Of a DNA stretch of 64,000 nt, positions 27,902-39,239 are shown one piece after another. Within the stretch, counting starts at the first letter, position 1; each line of letters opens with the position of its first letter. The translations under genes were made by a program, and so were the position numbers. Origin of the DNA: Ricinus communis (taxonomy: Eukaryota; Streptophyta; Magnoliopsida; Malpighiales; Euphorbiaceae); assembly GCF_019578655.1 (NCBI RefSeq), contig NC_063259.1:30615277-30679276 (forward strand), in the 5' to 3' direction. Below the pieces are notes generated by a model that did no database searches, was not told the origin of the DNA, and saw only the letters and a list, made by a program, of their open reading frames with translations.

Positions 27902-28106
27902 ATGCTAAACATTTTTCCGCTGGTAGATTTTTTCAACAGAGAGCTGCCGACCAAATTAGAACAGTATTTTAAGTTTAAAGAGAAAAGGTTAGCTTCAGTT
28001 TCATCTCTTAAGAGTTTACAGAGCGACGTGAAAGCTGAAATGCAGGAAACCACGGGAACAGAAGGATCCCCTGCCTATCAAATGTATCTGGACCGTGCTT
28101 GGGTGT
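27902..28106 (+). other. Coding-like segment, unidentified
   Basis: An open plus-strand stretch rich in Glu, Lys and Ser (contains LPTKLEQYFKFKEKR and SDVKAEMQETTGTEG) looks more like protein than its surroundings and would suit a coiled-coil tail. It follows an acceptor-like ggtag and ends near a GT. I found no partner exons, and the opposite strand is also partly open. It may be an exon of an unmodelled gene or a gene fragment beside the retrotransposon. Confidence 0.2.
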
Positions 28107-28381
28107 GATGAAGCAGCCATAGTTTTGGTTACTTGGAAATCTCATTCATTGGCTATTACATGCTTAGAGGGTTCAGCAGAAGTATCACTTCTATTCCACT
28201 CTAAGAGTTTAACTCAGGGGAATATTTCGAAAAGTACCATTTCTCGAGGGTTGTTTTATATTTCTTTCACGAAACTTTCAGCATGTAGTATTTCTACTGA
28301 TATAAATCAGTTTGCAATTTTGCATCACTCTGACATCATGAATGTATAATTTCAACTAACTCTGAAATGTATCGAATTGAA

Positions 28382-28386
28382 CGTTT
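28382..28386. repeat. Left target-site duplication of the copia element
   Basis: CGTTT here against CATTT at 33682-33686. The two differ only by a G/A at a CpG, consistent with an original 5-bp duplication followed by one deamination. Confidence 0.6.
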
Positions 28387-28820
28387 TGATGAAAAACATG
28401 AGAGGATAATTGCAATGGCAATTTGTATTGATTTTTTTATTCTAAAAAAAAATCAAACTACAACTAGAACAAACAATATAAATAGACTAAGAACAAAAAA
28501 ACAAACTTCCTAAAAACTGTAGGATAAAACATAGAACTAGCATGGGAAATAGAAGAAGACTAAGATCCATTAATAAACTTCCTAAAAACTGTAGGATAAA
28601 ACATAGAACTAGCATGGGAAATAGACAAAGACTAAGATCCATAAAATGTGGATCTTTGTCCATTAGAGCACACTTGAAAGCCGAGCTTTCACTGGATGAA
28701 GAGGAATAAAGAAGAAAAAATGACTGCAACCAGCTGCAGCCACAGCAGAACTGACCTTAACAGAAAAATGTTGTAGAACATAGGTTGAGGATAGGTCATG
28801 ACTTGCCAATATGTTCAACA
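28387..28820 (-). repeat. 3' LTR of the copia element (434 bp)
   Basis: Nearly identical to the LTR at 33319-33681 but about 71 bp longer, because a 72-bp unit is tandemly duplicated inside it (copies begin at 28503 and 28575). Boundaries are the terminal TG..CA dinucleotides. Confidence 0.93.
28503..28646. repeat. 72-bp tandem duplication inside the 3' LTR
   Basis: Two adjacent copies of a 72-bp unit beginning AAACTTCCTAAAAACTG. The other LTR has a single copy. Differences between the copies are small (GAAGAAG against GACAAAG near their ends). Confidence 0.9.
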
Positions 28821-28835
28821 CTCCCCCTTAAGCTT
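28821..28835 (-). other. Polypurine tract of the copia element
   Basis: On the minus strand AAGCTTAAGGGGGAG abuts the 3' LTR, the expected site for plus-strand DNA priming. Confidence 0.8.
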
Positions 28836-31800
28836 GGATCGAGGGAATTCCTAGAACCAAGCTTAGACAAAAGAATCTTAAATTGGGGAGAAGGCAGTGA
28901 TTTTGTGAAGAGATTTGCGAGTTGTGCAGATGAACGAACAAAGGCAGTAGCAATGACCTTGGATTGAACTTGATGTCGGATAAAGTGGCAATCAACTTCT
29001 ATGTGCTTGGTGCGTTCATGAAAGACAGGATTGGCTGCAATGTGCATTGCCGCCTGATTATCACAGTGAAGAGTAATAGGTGCAGAGTTGGTAATACCTA
29101 GATCTTGCAACAAGGCTTTGAGCCAAATGAGTTCACAAGCTGCAGATGCCATCGATCTATACTCGGCCTTAGCACTTGATCGAGCAACAACCGATTGTTT
29201 CTTGCTCTTCCATGTTACAAGATTTCCACCAATAAATGTGCAATAGCCTGTGATAGACTTTCGATCTATTTGATTTCCAGCCCAGTCCGAATCTGAGTAA
29301 GCTTCAAGGATGCAATGACCATTATTGTTCATGGTTAGACCTTGATGTATGCTGCCTTTGATGTACCTGAGAATGCGTTTCACAAGACTGAAATGGGAGG
29401 CAGTAGGAGCATGCATGAAGGAACTCACCAAACTTATGGCGTAAGCAATGTCTGGTTGAGTTATAGTAAGATAAATCAGCTTGCCAACAAGCTTTTGATA
29501 ATCAGAAATGTTGGATACAATGTCTTCCTTTCCACTGATTTTAAGTAAACTAGGAAGAGGTGACTGTGCAGGTTTAGAGTCCTGCATATGAGCCTCTCTG
29601 AGTAGATCTGCAATGTACTTTCTCTGGTTTAGAAAAATCCTAGAGCTTGTATACTCCATTTCGATCCATAAGAAATACTTTAAGGAGCCTAAATCTTTCA
29701 TGGCAAACTTGGTCTGTAAGGAAACCTTTAGAGCTTGAATCTCTTCAATGCTATCACCTGTGATAATAAAATCATCTACGTATACAAGTACCACAAGTCT
29801 TCCAAGCTTTCCAGTTTGTACAAATAAGGATGAATCAGTAGTACAACAATTGAAACCAGAAAATAAGAGAACTGAACTTAACTTTGAGTACCAGGCACGC
29901 GGGATTGCTTCAGGCCGTAGATGGCTTTATGTAGCTTGCACACTAAGTCCGATTTCCCTTCTTGAGCATGACCTTGAGGAATTTTCATGTAAACTTCTTC
30001 CTCTAATTCACCATTTAAGAAAGCATTCTTTACATCCATTTGATGTAAAGTCCACCCTGAGTTAATGGCGACTGACAAGAGCACCCTTATCGTGTTCATT
30101 TTTGCTACTGGAGCATATGTCTCCTTGTAGTCTACACCTGCAGTTTGGGTGAATCCTCGAGCTATAAGTCGAGCCTTATGAAGCTCTACTGATCCATCTG
30201 CATTAAATTTGGTCTTGAAGATCCATCTAACTCCCACCGATTTCTTACCTTTCGGAAGACGTACAATACTTTATGTATTGTTTGAATGGAGAGCATCGAG
30301 TTCTTCGGTCATAGCCTTTTGCCAAATAGGAGATGATTGAGCCTCATCAAAGGTACTTGGCTCGTTGACATTGTCTACTGTAGCAAGGAATGCACAATGG
30401 GCTGAGGAGACATCATTTGGACTTACTGTGGTAATTAAAGGATGTTTTGAAACATTCACCACATAATCTTGTAGTCTTGCAGGGGGCTTTCTGTTGCGAA
30501 CATGATACCTCTTGTATATAGGTAACTGAGATTCAATAGGACATTGCTCATCATCAACTGCCCTTATGAAGTCATCTTCTTCTGTTGCAACATTTTTTTC
30601 TTCAACTGGAATCTCAATGGCTTGACTCGAGTTGCACAACTCCTTTTGAGGTTGAAAATCTTGACATGGCATTGCAACATTTTCTTCTTCAACTAGAATC
30701 TCAATGGCTTGACTCGAGTTGCACAACTCCTTTTGAGGTTGAAAATCTTGACATGGCACAGGGATAGGGTGCTTACTATCAAACAACTCCCCCTGCACCT
30801 CTCCTTCATATGAGTTATAGAAGTAAGATTGTTCATTAAATTGAACATCTCTTCAAACAATGAGCTTCTTCAACTTAGGGTAGTAACACTTAAAACCCTT
30901 TTGAGAATATGAATACCCCAAGAACAAACACTTCACAGCTCTGGGATCTAATTTATCCATGTGAGTTGTGTGAACATGGACATAGCAAACAACTCCAAAT
31001 ATACGAAGATGATTGATGTTTGGCCTTTCTCCCTTTAAAGCTTCAAGAGGAGATTTAAACCCCAAAATACGGCTAGGCAGCCGATTAATAATGTATGCAG
31101 TGGTTAGAAGTCCTTGTGACTAAAATTTCTTAGGCACATTCGCCTCAATCATCATAGCTCGAGCCTTTTCCAATAAGTCTCAATTTTTTCTCTCGAACAC
31201 TCCATTTTGTTGAGGAGTCTCAACACAGCTAGTTTGGTGAGCTATTCCATTTGAATGTAAGTAATTAATCATTATCTTGGACATGTACTCGGAGCCGTTA
31301 TCATATCGTAATATGCATATATTGGCAGAAAATTGGTTTTTAACCGAGTTATGAAAATTTTCAAAACAATAAGGCAACTCAGATTTTAACTTCAACAAAT
31401 ATATAAAGGTGGTTCTACTGAAATCATCGATAAAAGTTACAAAAAACTTGTATCCATCAAAAGATTGGGTGCATGCAGGACCCCAAATATCCGAGTGGAT
31501 GATTTCAAACGCACGACTAGATCTAGAATAGGAAATGGGAAAGGGAAGACGAGTGGATTTGGACTTGAAACAAGTTTCACACTCTTCTGTGCCTTTGTTA
31601 CAATCTGGAAATAAACTAGTTAAAACATGATGAGATGGATGAGCAAGACGCATATGCCAAAGCTGCTGAGAGTGCGACTGGTTTGCAGCAAGAAAACTTT
31701 AGTGAGGCTGTGACTGGTAGAAAGGTAGTAGAGACCGTTGAGAAAGAAGCCTCTACCCACAGTCCTTTTTGAAATTGACTCCTGAAATAAAACATCATTT

Positions 31801-33227
31801 TTTGAAAAAGTTACAATAAGTCCTAAATCATGTGTGATTCTTCTAACAGAAAGTAGATTTAAAGGAAAAGATGGAACATACATTACGTTGGAAGTCTTAT
31901 TATTAAAAAAACAAAACTGTCCTCTACCAAAAATTGGAACATGTTTTCCATTGGCAATGATAACACTTGGTTTTTCCTTAAATAAAGAAATATGTTTTAA
32001 CATAGATGCATTATTTATAATGTGATCTGAGGCTCCCGAGTCCACAACCCAAATGGAATGATTTTTACTTAATTGTAAAGCAGTTTTTAAGGCTGTGATG
32101 ATACCTGAAGCATCTTCTGGTGTAGCACTGTTTGAATCTGCCAGGAAGGCTGCAAATTTCCCCAACATGGCTTTGGTTTCACCATTGTCTCCTTGTTTTT
32201 GACTGAGAAATGCAACAAAGTCATTCAGGATATTGAGTGGATTTGTAGCGAAGTCCACGAGTTTGTCACTGCTTGAACTTTCTCCAACAAAAGTCATATT
32301 TGCTTTTGAGGTATATAAAGCCTTATTGTTTTCTTTATATCCATTCTGTTACTTTGGTTTGAGCTCGGGGTGCAAGATCCATCACTTATCTTTTTGATGT
32401 CCGATCCCATAACGACTAATACGCTCACAATGGGAGCATTTTAGATCAGGCCAACGTCGTCTATATGGCCTTTGTGTGTTGCTCAAGAAGGCTCTAGCTT
32501 CAGCAGGTTGTCCTCCCTCGACAGCATTGGCAGTGGCATCATGATTCATAACTCTCCTACGTACCTCCTCATGCTGAATTGTATTGCACACAGTCTGAAG
32601 AGATGGTAGCTCTGGTGACAGTAGAAGGTGACTCTTGAGGTCATCATAGTGAGGTCCGAGGGCTGCTAGTAGCTGAAACATCTTGTCCTCCTCTGATCTG
32701 CAAAGAATAATGGTGGAGTCAGTAGTATGTGGCCGATAGAGGTCTAGCTCGTTCCACTTGGCTTTGAATAAGCCTAGGAGTTGAACAAAGGATCTGCTGC
32801 TTTGACGAAGATCACTTAGATCTTTCTTGAGTTGAAAAACTCTAGCAGCATTGTTCATATCCCCGAACATCTCTTTTACAGCAATCCATAGGTCGAAGGA
32901 AGAGGCTGAGTAATTAAATATTTCAGACACTTTAGGCTCTATGGAGTTTAAGAGCCAAGACATGACCAATTGGTCCTGGGATAACCATGAACTATAAGCA
33001 GAAGAGGAAGGATCAGGCATGCCATTTTCTTGACTGATAAAAATCAGCTTTGACCTGCCTCCAAGTGCAAGTGTAACTGCACGGCTCCATGGGAGATAGT
33101 TAAGGTCATTTAGGAGGACAGAACTGAGCCTTTGGTTGGGATTGGAATCTGGAAATTCTGGTCTGGTGGTATGTGTTTGGGAGTTACTTGACTTTCCATC
33201 ATCACGTATGATTGAAGAGTCAATCAT
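28829..33227 (-). pseudogene. Broken copia gag-pol
   Basis: Domains in order along the minus strand: gag (33227 to about 32382), with a zinc-knuckle region in which the last cysteine position is a stop; protease with WVVDSGASDHI (about 32050); pre-integrase LWHMRLAHPS; integrase with HSDIWGP and DNGSEY (31180-31653); reverse transcriptase with RWIFKTK and QMDVKNAFLNG (29878-30237) and VYVDD (about 29780); RNase H with ERTKHIEVDCHFIR. Visible lesions include in-frame stops near 32383, 32350, 31177, 31125, 30855 and 30272, and frameshifts near 31690 and 29890. The element is defective in trans-encoded functions but has kept its cis signals. Confidence 0.9.
30585..30758 (-). repeat. 87-bp in-frame tandem duplication within copia pol
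   Basis: Two adjacent 87-bp copies (29 codons each) lie in the linker between integrase and reverse transcriptase, encoding two near-identical blocks containing CQDFQPQKELCNSSQAIEI. The length is a multiple of three, so the frame was preserved when the duplication arose. Confidence 0.9.
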
Positions 33228-33306
33228 GATACTTCAATGGATGAGAATTGTATGAGAGGGTAGATGAAATGATAAATGCAGTAGCAGGTCCAGATAGGAA
33301 ACTACT

Positions 33307-33318
33307 GCTCTGATACCA
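33307..33318 (-). other. Primer-binding site (initiator Met-tRNA type)
   Basis: Directly inside the 5' LTR the minus strand reads TGGTATCAGAGC, the usual copia primer-binding site complementary to the 3' end of initiator methionine tRNA. Confidence 0.9.
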
Positions 33319-33681
33319 TGATGAAAAACATGAGAGGATAATTGCAATGGCAATTTGTATTGATTTTTTTATTCTAAAAAAAAATCAAACTACAACTAGA
33401 ATAAACAATATAAATAGACAAAGAACAAAAAAACAAACTTCCTAAAAACTGTAGGATAAAACATAGAACTAGCATGGGAAATAGAAGAAGACTAAGATCC
33501 ATAAAATGTGGATCTTTATCCATTAGAACACACTTGAAAGCCGAGCTCTTCACTGGATGAAGAGGAATAAAGAAGAAAAAATGACTGCAACCAACTGCAG
33601 CCACAGCAGAACTGACCTTAACAGAAAAATGTTGTAGAACATAGGTTGAGGATAGGTCATGACTTGCCAATATGTTCAACA
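33319..33681 (-). repeat. 5' LTR of the copia element (363 bp)
   Basis: Single-copy version of the LTR. By eye it differs from the 3' LTR at about five substitutions, one 1-bp indel and the 72-bp duplication. Confidence 0.93.
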
Positions 33682-33689
33682 CATTTCAG

Positions 33690-34330
33690 TGCTCCTTTGC
33701 TTCGATTTCAAGAGCATGCTCCGTGAAGTAGAGATTAGTAATCACAGTAGAACTTTAAGAAAGAAAAAAAAAACTTATTAACGAGTCTTCACTATTAGAT
33801 ACAAATAACACGTAAAATTGCAGTAGGGAAAAATAAATTCACCTGCAATATGGTCGTTGGCTAATTGGCTCTTCAAATCTATCAAAGCTTAAATAAATGC
33901 CTGTCTTCTGGCAAAGTTTCTTCCTTTTAAAGCATAAAATAATAACATCATTACAGTTAATAGCATATATTGATAAGAAAGACATTCAAAAATCTTTACA
34001 ATCTTCTCTAAATTTAACAACTTTTGGTTTTAGCTGTAATTGAATAATTCAACCACAAAATATTGATTATCAACTGATGAGTGTTTTATTTTATATTTTT
34101 TCAAATGTGTATGTGTATATAGAAAAGAACACCTTGTTTAGAGAATTGGAGGGAGAAAGATAAACAAAGAAGCTTTCTTTTAAAGACTTCAAAACCGGTA
34201 ACACCGGAGGAGCCAAGGGAGAGAAGCGTATGGATCACGCGGCAGTAATTGGCAACAGAAGGCACTGGACGGTGACAGAACCAGATTGATTGGAATCTCA
34301 ATGATTATGAAATGGATAGAGTAGTGGAAC
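33690..34330 (-). other. Possible short transcription unit beside the copia element
   Basis: On the minus strand two open stretches join in phase across an intron of about 110-130 bp with good GT (CAG|gtgaat) and AG (cttaaag) signals. The first contains SFDRFEEPISQRPYC and the second TNLYFTEHALEIEAKEH followed by a stop only a few bases before the retrotransposon. An upstream open stretch runs from about 34301 to 34130. I recognise no family. It may be a small gene whose 3' UTR received the element, or chance. Confidence 0.2.
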
Positions 34331-35660
34331 TTGTTGAAAGATTAATCAATTTACATCAGATGGAGAAAAATGGTGGGGGAATTCAGTTCCATGATAACGC
34401 TGAGCTCATACGACGTCGTGCTACGACGTAAAATTGCGAGCCTGGTATTATTTTTATTATTATATTTTGATTTAACGATGTCGTTTCGTTCATTCCTTTA
34501 AAGTTTAAACCCTGTAAAAACACACCGTCGTCGGAGTTTGTAACGAAGGTGTTTTTGACATGTGATATGAAGCAAGAAAACAACACTTAATTTAATAAAA
34601 CTTAAATTTTAAGACATATGAAACTTTGTACTTTTTTAAAAAAAATTCTAAATTTTTAAAGTGAGCAGATATTAGCTTAAATAAATTTGACATTTCTTTT
34701 TCCAAGTTATTAGTCTGAGAACAATGGGAGTTCATTCCCAACTTAACTAATCACGCACCGTTGCAAGCATAATTGAGTAGTTGTTTTTATTTATTTTTTC
34801 TTTCTTTCAGACGGCATAAATGAGAGTTTTCAAACCTGTAAGATGTCAATTCATTGGCGTCCTATCGAGAGCTTCAGTTGCGAAAGTCATTGCATTATTT
34901 GTTAGTTGTAATAAATATAAAATGGTCCCCGGCAATCATGCATTACAATACTTATATTTCAACTATATGATTTTGTTACTAGCTGGCCCATATTCATACA
35001 TTGACATGACCATGACAAAGTACCTTGCGCCCAAATAGATCTTCGCTGTTTTGTCAATGCTGACGCGGAGCTCACTTTTCATTTTGTTGACACATGTCAC
35101 ACACTGATGAAGCTTCAACAATTTGATGTTTACGTGATTAAGGAAGATATGTAATTCAGATCCCAACAACAGTCTACAATTAGATTACAAACCTCACTTT
35201 CAACCACCAGGGCTAACGGCCTTGTCTAGTTTAAGTACTGTTAGTTAGTTGATGCACACTTCAAATTCCTACTTTCTTTCTGTTCTGCAGCAGCTAATTG
35301 ACCTGAATTCTGAAAATCTGAATATATATTTCTCATGCACGTAGCTTAAACTACGTGTCAGCAGCCATTGGGTTTTCTAGGTCACAGTCCATTGAAAAAC
35401 CATGCACTATCAGAATCAACACGTGCCGTATTATCCTTGAGCCGACTATATATTTCTTTCGAGTGTTTCCTTTTTCAAAGTTTAGCTCACCCACCACTGT
35501 ACACGTGTTATTATATTTCCAAGTTTAGACTCTATTACCTCTCTTCGGTCCCTTCTTTTGTTTCCTCTCATAAATAATGCGCTTGCATTGCCATTCTTGT
35601 GTTTTGTTTTAGCTTTAGCTCTTAAGCTAGACAAAGTTATCATCGGTCGTTTAGCTCATC
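34331..35660. other. Spacer upstream of the receptor kinase gene
   Basis: The stretch at 34380-34520 is rich in ACGT cores, including a perfect ACGACGTCGT palindrome near 34410 that would suit bZIP factors, and a telo-box-like AAACCCTG near 34507. Otherwise no gene is seen. The last 100 bp (from about 35565, ATAAATA) are probably core promoter and leader of the kinase gene. Confidence 0.35.
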
Positions 35661-38600
35661 ATGGCTTCTGCTTCTGTGTATTCTTCTTTGGTGTTTTTGC
35701 TGTTGTTACTAGATGGGCTTGACGGTTGTTGCATGGCTAGTTCGGTTGTGCTGGGTTCGAGATTGTTGGCTAGAGAGGATCGAGCGTGGGTTTCGGACAA
35801 TGGTACCTTTGCATTTGGGTTCACTCAAGCGGATAATCGCCATCGATTTCAATTGGCAATTTGGTTTGCAGATCTTCCTGGGGATCGAACTGTTGTTTGG
35901 TCACCTAATAGGTACACTCTACTAATTAACCTCAGCAAATTCAATTTACTATAGTTTGCTAGCATATAACCATGCAAATAATAATAATACACCATTATAA
36001 ACTAAAATAAATATGTGAATTTTAAATTCATAATTATCATATCATAGAATTTGACCCAAATTTTTTCGTCAATAAGCTCTACTGTGATCTAAATTAGTAA
36101 CCTCACGTTCTATATGTAGCTCAGTACACTAATTTTGTGGTCTTGCATAATAATTTCAGTGTGTATTTTATAATAAGAATATAAGTGCTAACTGATATAT
36201 ATTTCAACTATTTAATATTAACAATATGTTTTATTAATCTATTAGCTTGGGATATAGATGAGTGAATACCAAGTATTTTCCTAAATTCTGATGGTTCATA
36301 TATAATGCATGAAGATGACCATACATATATGTAACCTTTGCTTGTCCATATAAAATCCCTCCCAGTGTTTACACATGAATGAAGGCTCTTATATTTAACG
36401 AGGATGACGAGTAACTAATGTCCATTTTCATAAATAGTTTACAGAATTGTTTGGTAGTCCATAGGGTCTATATATAGTTTGGAGGATAACTGGTTTCTGA
36501 AATTGGGAAAAGTCAAAACCAATCTCCATCTTTAGCTTTACAAAAGCTTTTGCAGGTAACATTTTCATTTTCCTCAATGATCATCTAATATAGAAACTCT
36601 CTGGTCACGGAAGACGCTTCCCTGGAGCTGGACGCCACTGGCAACCTCATCCTCGTAGATGGAGACACCACCGTATGGATGTCAAACACCTCTGATTCCG
36701 GTGTCGAAACAGCAGTCATGACAGAATCCGGCAACTTCGTCCTCTACGGTAGCAGCACCAATCACTCTGTATGGCAAAGTTTTGAACACCCATCCGATAC
36801 TCTCCTGCCAAACCAGCCTTTAACAGTCTCTCTTGAACTAACATCGCCAAAATCACCTATAGATGGTGGCTATTACTCGCTCAAAATGTTACAGCAGCCT
36901 ACTTCACTAAGCCTTGCATTAACATACAACTTGCCTGAGTCATATGATGCTTCTCCTGAAGCTTATGCCAATTATTCCTACTGGCCTGGACCTGACATTT
37001 CAAACGTTACTGGAGATGTTCTTGCTGTATTAAATGAAGCGGGGAGCTTTGGAATTGTATATGGTGAATCTTCTAGTGGAGCTGTGTATGTATATAAAAA
37101 CGATGGCGATTATAATGGACTATCCTCCTCTACAAATCAATCCACTCGGTTATCAGTTATTCGAAGATTAATCCTCGAGAGTAACGGGAATTTACGTTTG
37201 TATAGATGGGATAATGATGTTAACGGTTCTCGACAATGGGTGCCTGAATGGGCAGCAGTGTCAAATCCATGCGACATTGCTGGTGTTTGTGGAAATGGGA
37301 TATGTAATTTGGATAGAAGCAAAACAAATGCTTCTTGTACATGCTTGCCTGGTACTTCTAAAGTAGACAATGGTATACAGTGTTCGGAGAACTCATTGTT
37401 GATTGGAAAGTGCGATTCACCAAATGTAAATCAGACGTCAGACTTTAAAATCGCAGCTGTGCAGCAAACCAATTACTATTTCCCTGATTTTTCAGTTATA
37501 GCAAATTACAGTGATATTCCAACAGTTTCCAAGTGTGGTGATGCTTGTTTATCAGCTTGTGAATGTGTAGCCTCAGTTTATGGTCTTGATGATGAGAAAC
37601 CGTACTGTTGGCTACTGGGGAGCTTAGATTTTGGTGGATATGAGGACCCTGGCTCCACCTTGTTCGTGAAGGTTAAATCGAATGGCTTGTTGGAAGGAGA
37701 TAAAGAGGAGTCTGGTGATGGGTCTGGGATCTCAAAAGAGAAAGTCTTGGTTCTTCCTATAGTTCTCAGCGTGACATTTATTTTTGGCCTCCTCTGCCTA
37801 TTATTGTATTATAATGTGCACCGAAAGAGAGCTTTGAGAAGAGCTATGGAGAATGCCTTAATTCTTTCAGGTGCTCCAATAAACTTTAGCTACCGCGACT
37901 TGCAAATTCATACTTCAAATTTCTCACAGTTGCTTGGAACAGGTAAATTAAATAGTGTTCCAACAAATGTCCTTTGCTGTAGATACAGAGGAGAGGAAGC
38001 AGGGTACTTTTACTTCAATTTCAATTACTTGTTTGTTTTTGCAGGAGGATTTGGAAGTGTGTATAAAGGAAGCCTTTCTGATGGGACTTTGATTGCTGTA
38101 AAGAAACTGGACAAGGTTTTACCTCATGGTCAGAAGGAATTTATAACTGAAGTGAACACCATTGGTTCTATGCACCACATGAACCTTGTTCGTCTATGCG
38201 GATACTGCTCTGAAGGATCACAGCGGTAAGCAGTAGGACACTATTAAAACTGAATAATCTTCAAAATGTAACTAATGAATTTTTCTCCCTTCTTCTTTAC
38301 CTTAAATATTTTCTTTTGCAGTCTTCTTGTTTACGAGTTTACGAAAAATGGGTCCTTGGACAAATGGATATTTCCTTCCTACAATTGCCGGGATAGATTG
38401 CTAGATTGGACTACTCGGTTCAATATAGCTATTGCAACTGCACAAGGAATAGCTTACTTTCATGAGCAGTGCAGAAATCGGATAATTCACTGTGATATAA
38501 AGCCAGAGAATATCTTATTAGATGAGAATTTCTGCCCCAAAGTATCAGATTTTGGGCTCGCCAAGTTGATGGGAAGAGAACACTCCCATGTTGTTACTAT

Positions 38601-39239
38601 GGTAAGAGGAACTAGAGGCTATCTAGCACCAGAATGGGTTAGTAACCGGCCTATAACTGTAAAGGCTGATGTTTATAGCTACGGAATGCTACTTCTGGAG
38701 ATCATTGGTGGGAGAAGAAACCTCGACATGTCTTATGATGCACAGGACTTCTTTTACCCTGGATGGGCTTTCAAGGTATCTGAACTTATTCGAACCCTGA
38801 CGAGAAGTGCAGTACAATTGAACCAAAATCCATTAATCTGGTGTTTAATGATTGTTTATTTATCATATGTTAATGTTATTATTACTGATTTGCACAGGAG
38901 ATGACAAATGGGATGCCAATGAAAGCTGCAGATAGAAGGCTGGAAGGGGCAGTAAAAGAAGAAGAGCTGATGAGAGCACTAAAAGTGGCCTTTTGGTGCA
39001 TTCAAGATGAGGTGTTTACGAGACCTTCAATGGGAGAAGTGGTGAAAATGTTAGAAGGATCAATGGACATCAACACACCACCAATGCCGCAGACTGTTCT
39101 GGAACTGATTGAAGAAGGTTTAGATCATGTTTACAAGGCCATGAAAAGAGAATTCAATCAATTTAGCTCCTTCACCACTGCGACTACGCATCCTTCATCT
39201 CATGCTACTTGCAGTTATTCAACGATGTCACCTAGATAA
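35661..39239 (+). CDS. G-type lectin S-receptor-like Ser/Thr kinase (At5g24080 type)
   Basis: A single-pass receptor kinase of the plasma membrane. Five exons join in phase: 35661-35911, 36594-37942, 38045-38225, 38322-38775 and 38898-39239, giving 858 residues against about 872 for Arabidopsis At5g24080. Order: signal peptide (about 1-25), B-lectin domain (about 30-150, with WVSDNGTFAFGF and VWQSFEHPSDTLLP), a cysteine-rich EGF/PAN-like region (about 290-440), one transmembrane helix (about 467-490), and the kinase domain with GTGGFGSVYKG (about 532), catalytic Lys in IAVKKLD, HCDIKPENILLD (about 650), DFGLAKL (about 671) and YLAPEW. The catalytic loop has HCD rather than HRD, a non-RD kinase, a type often linked with immune signalling. 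The ligand is unknown. Retained introns would give the continuous frames seen across exons 2-3. Confidence 0.93.

Larger units (their letters stand above)
28387..33681 (-). mobile_element. Ty1/copia LTR retrotransposon, full length, minus strand
   Basis: Both LTRs begin TGTTGAAC and end TTCATCA when read on the minus strand. They bound a gag-protease-integrase-reverse transcriptase-RNase H order, which defines Ty1/copia. The 5' LTR (33319-33681) is followed by a primer-binding site matching the 3' end of initiator methionine tRNA, and the 3' LTR (28387-28820) is preceded by a purine tract. The element is about 5.3 kb including LTRs. The reading frame is broken by several stops and frameshifts, so it cannot move on its own, although the LTRs differ at only about five sites by eye. 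Neighbouring plant genes are not interrupted. Confidence 0.95.
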
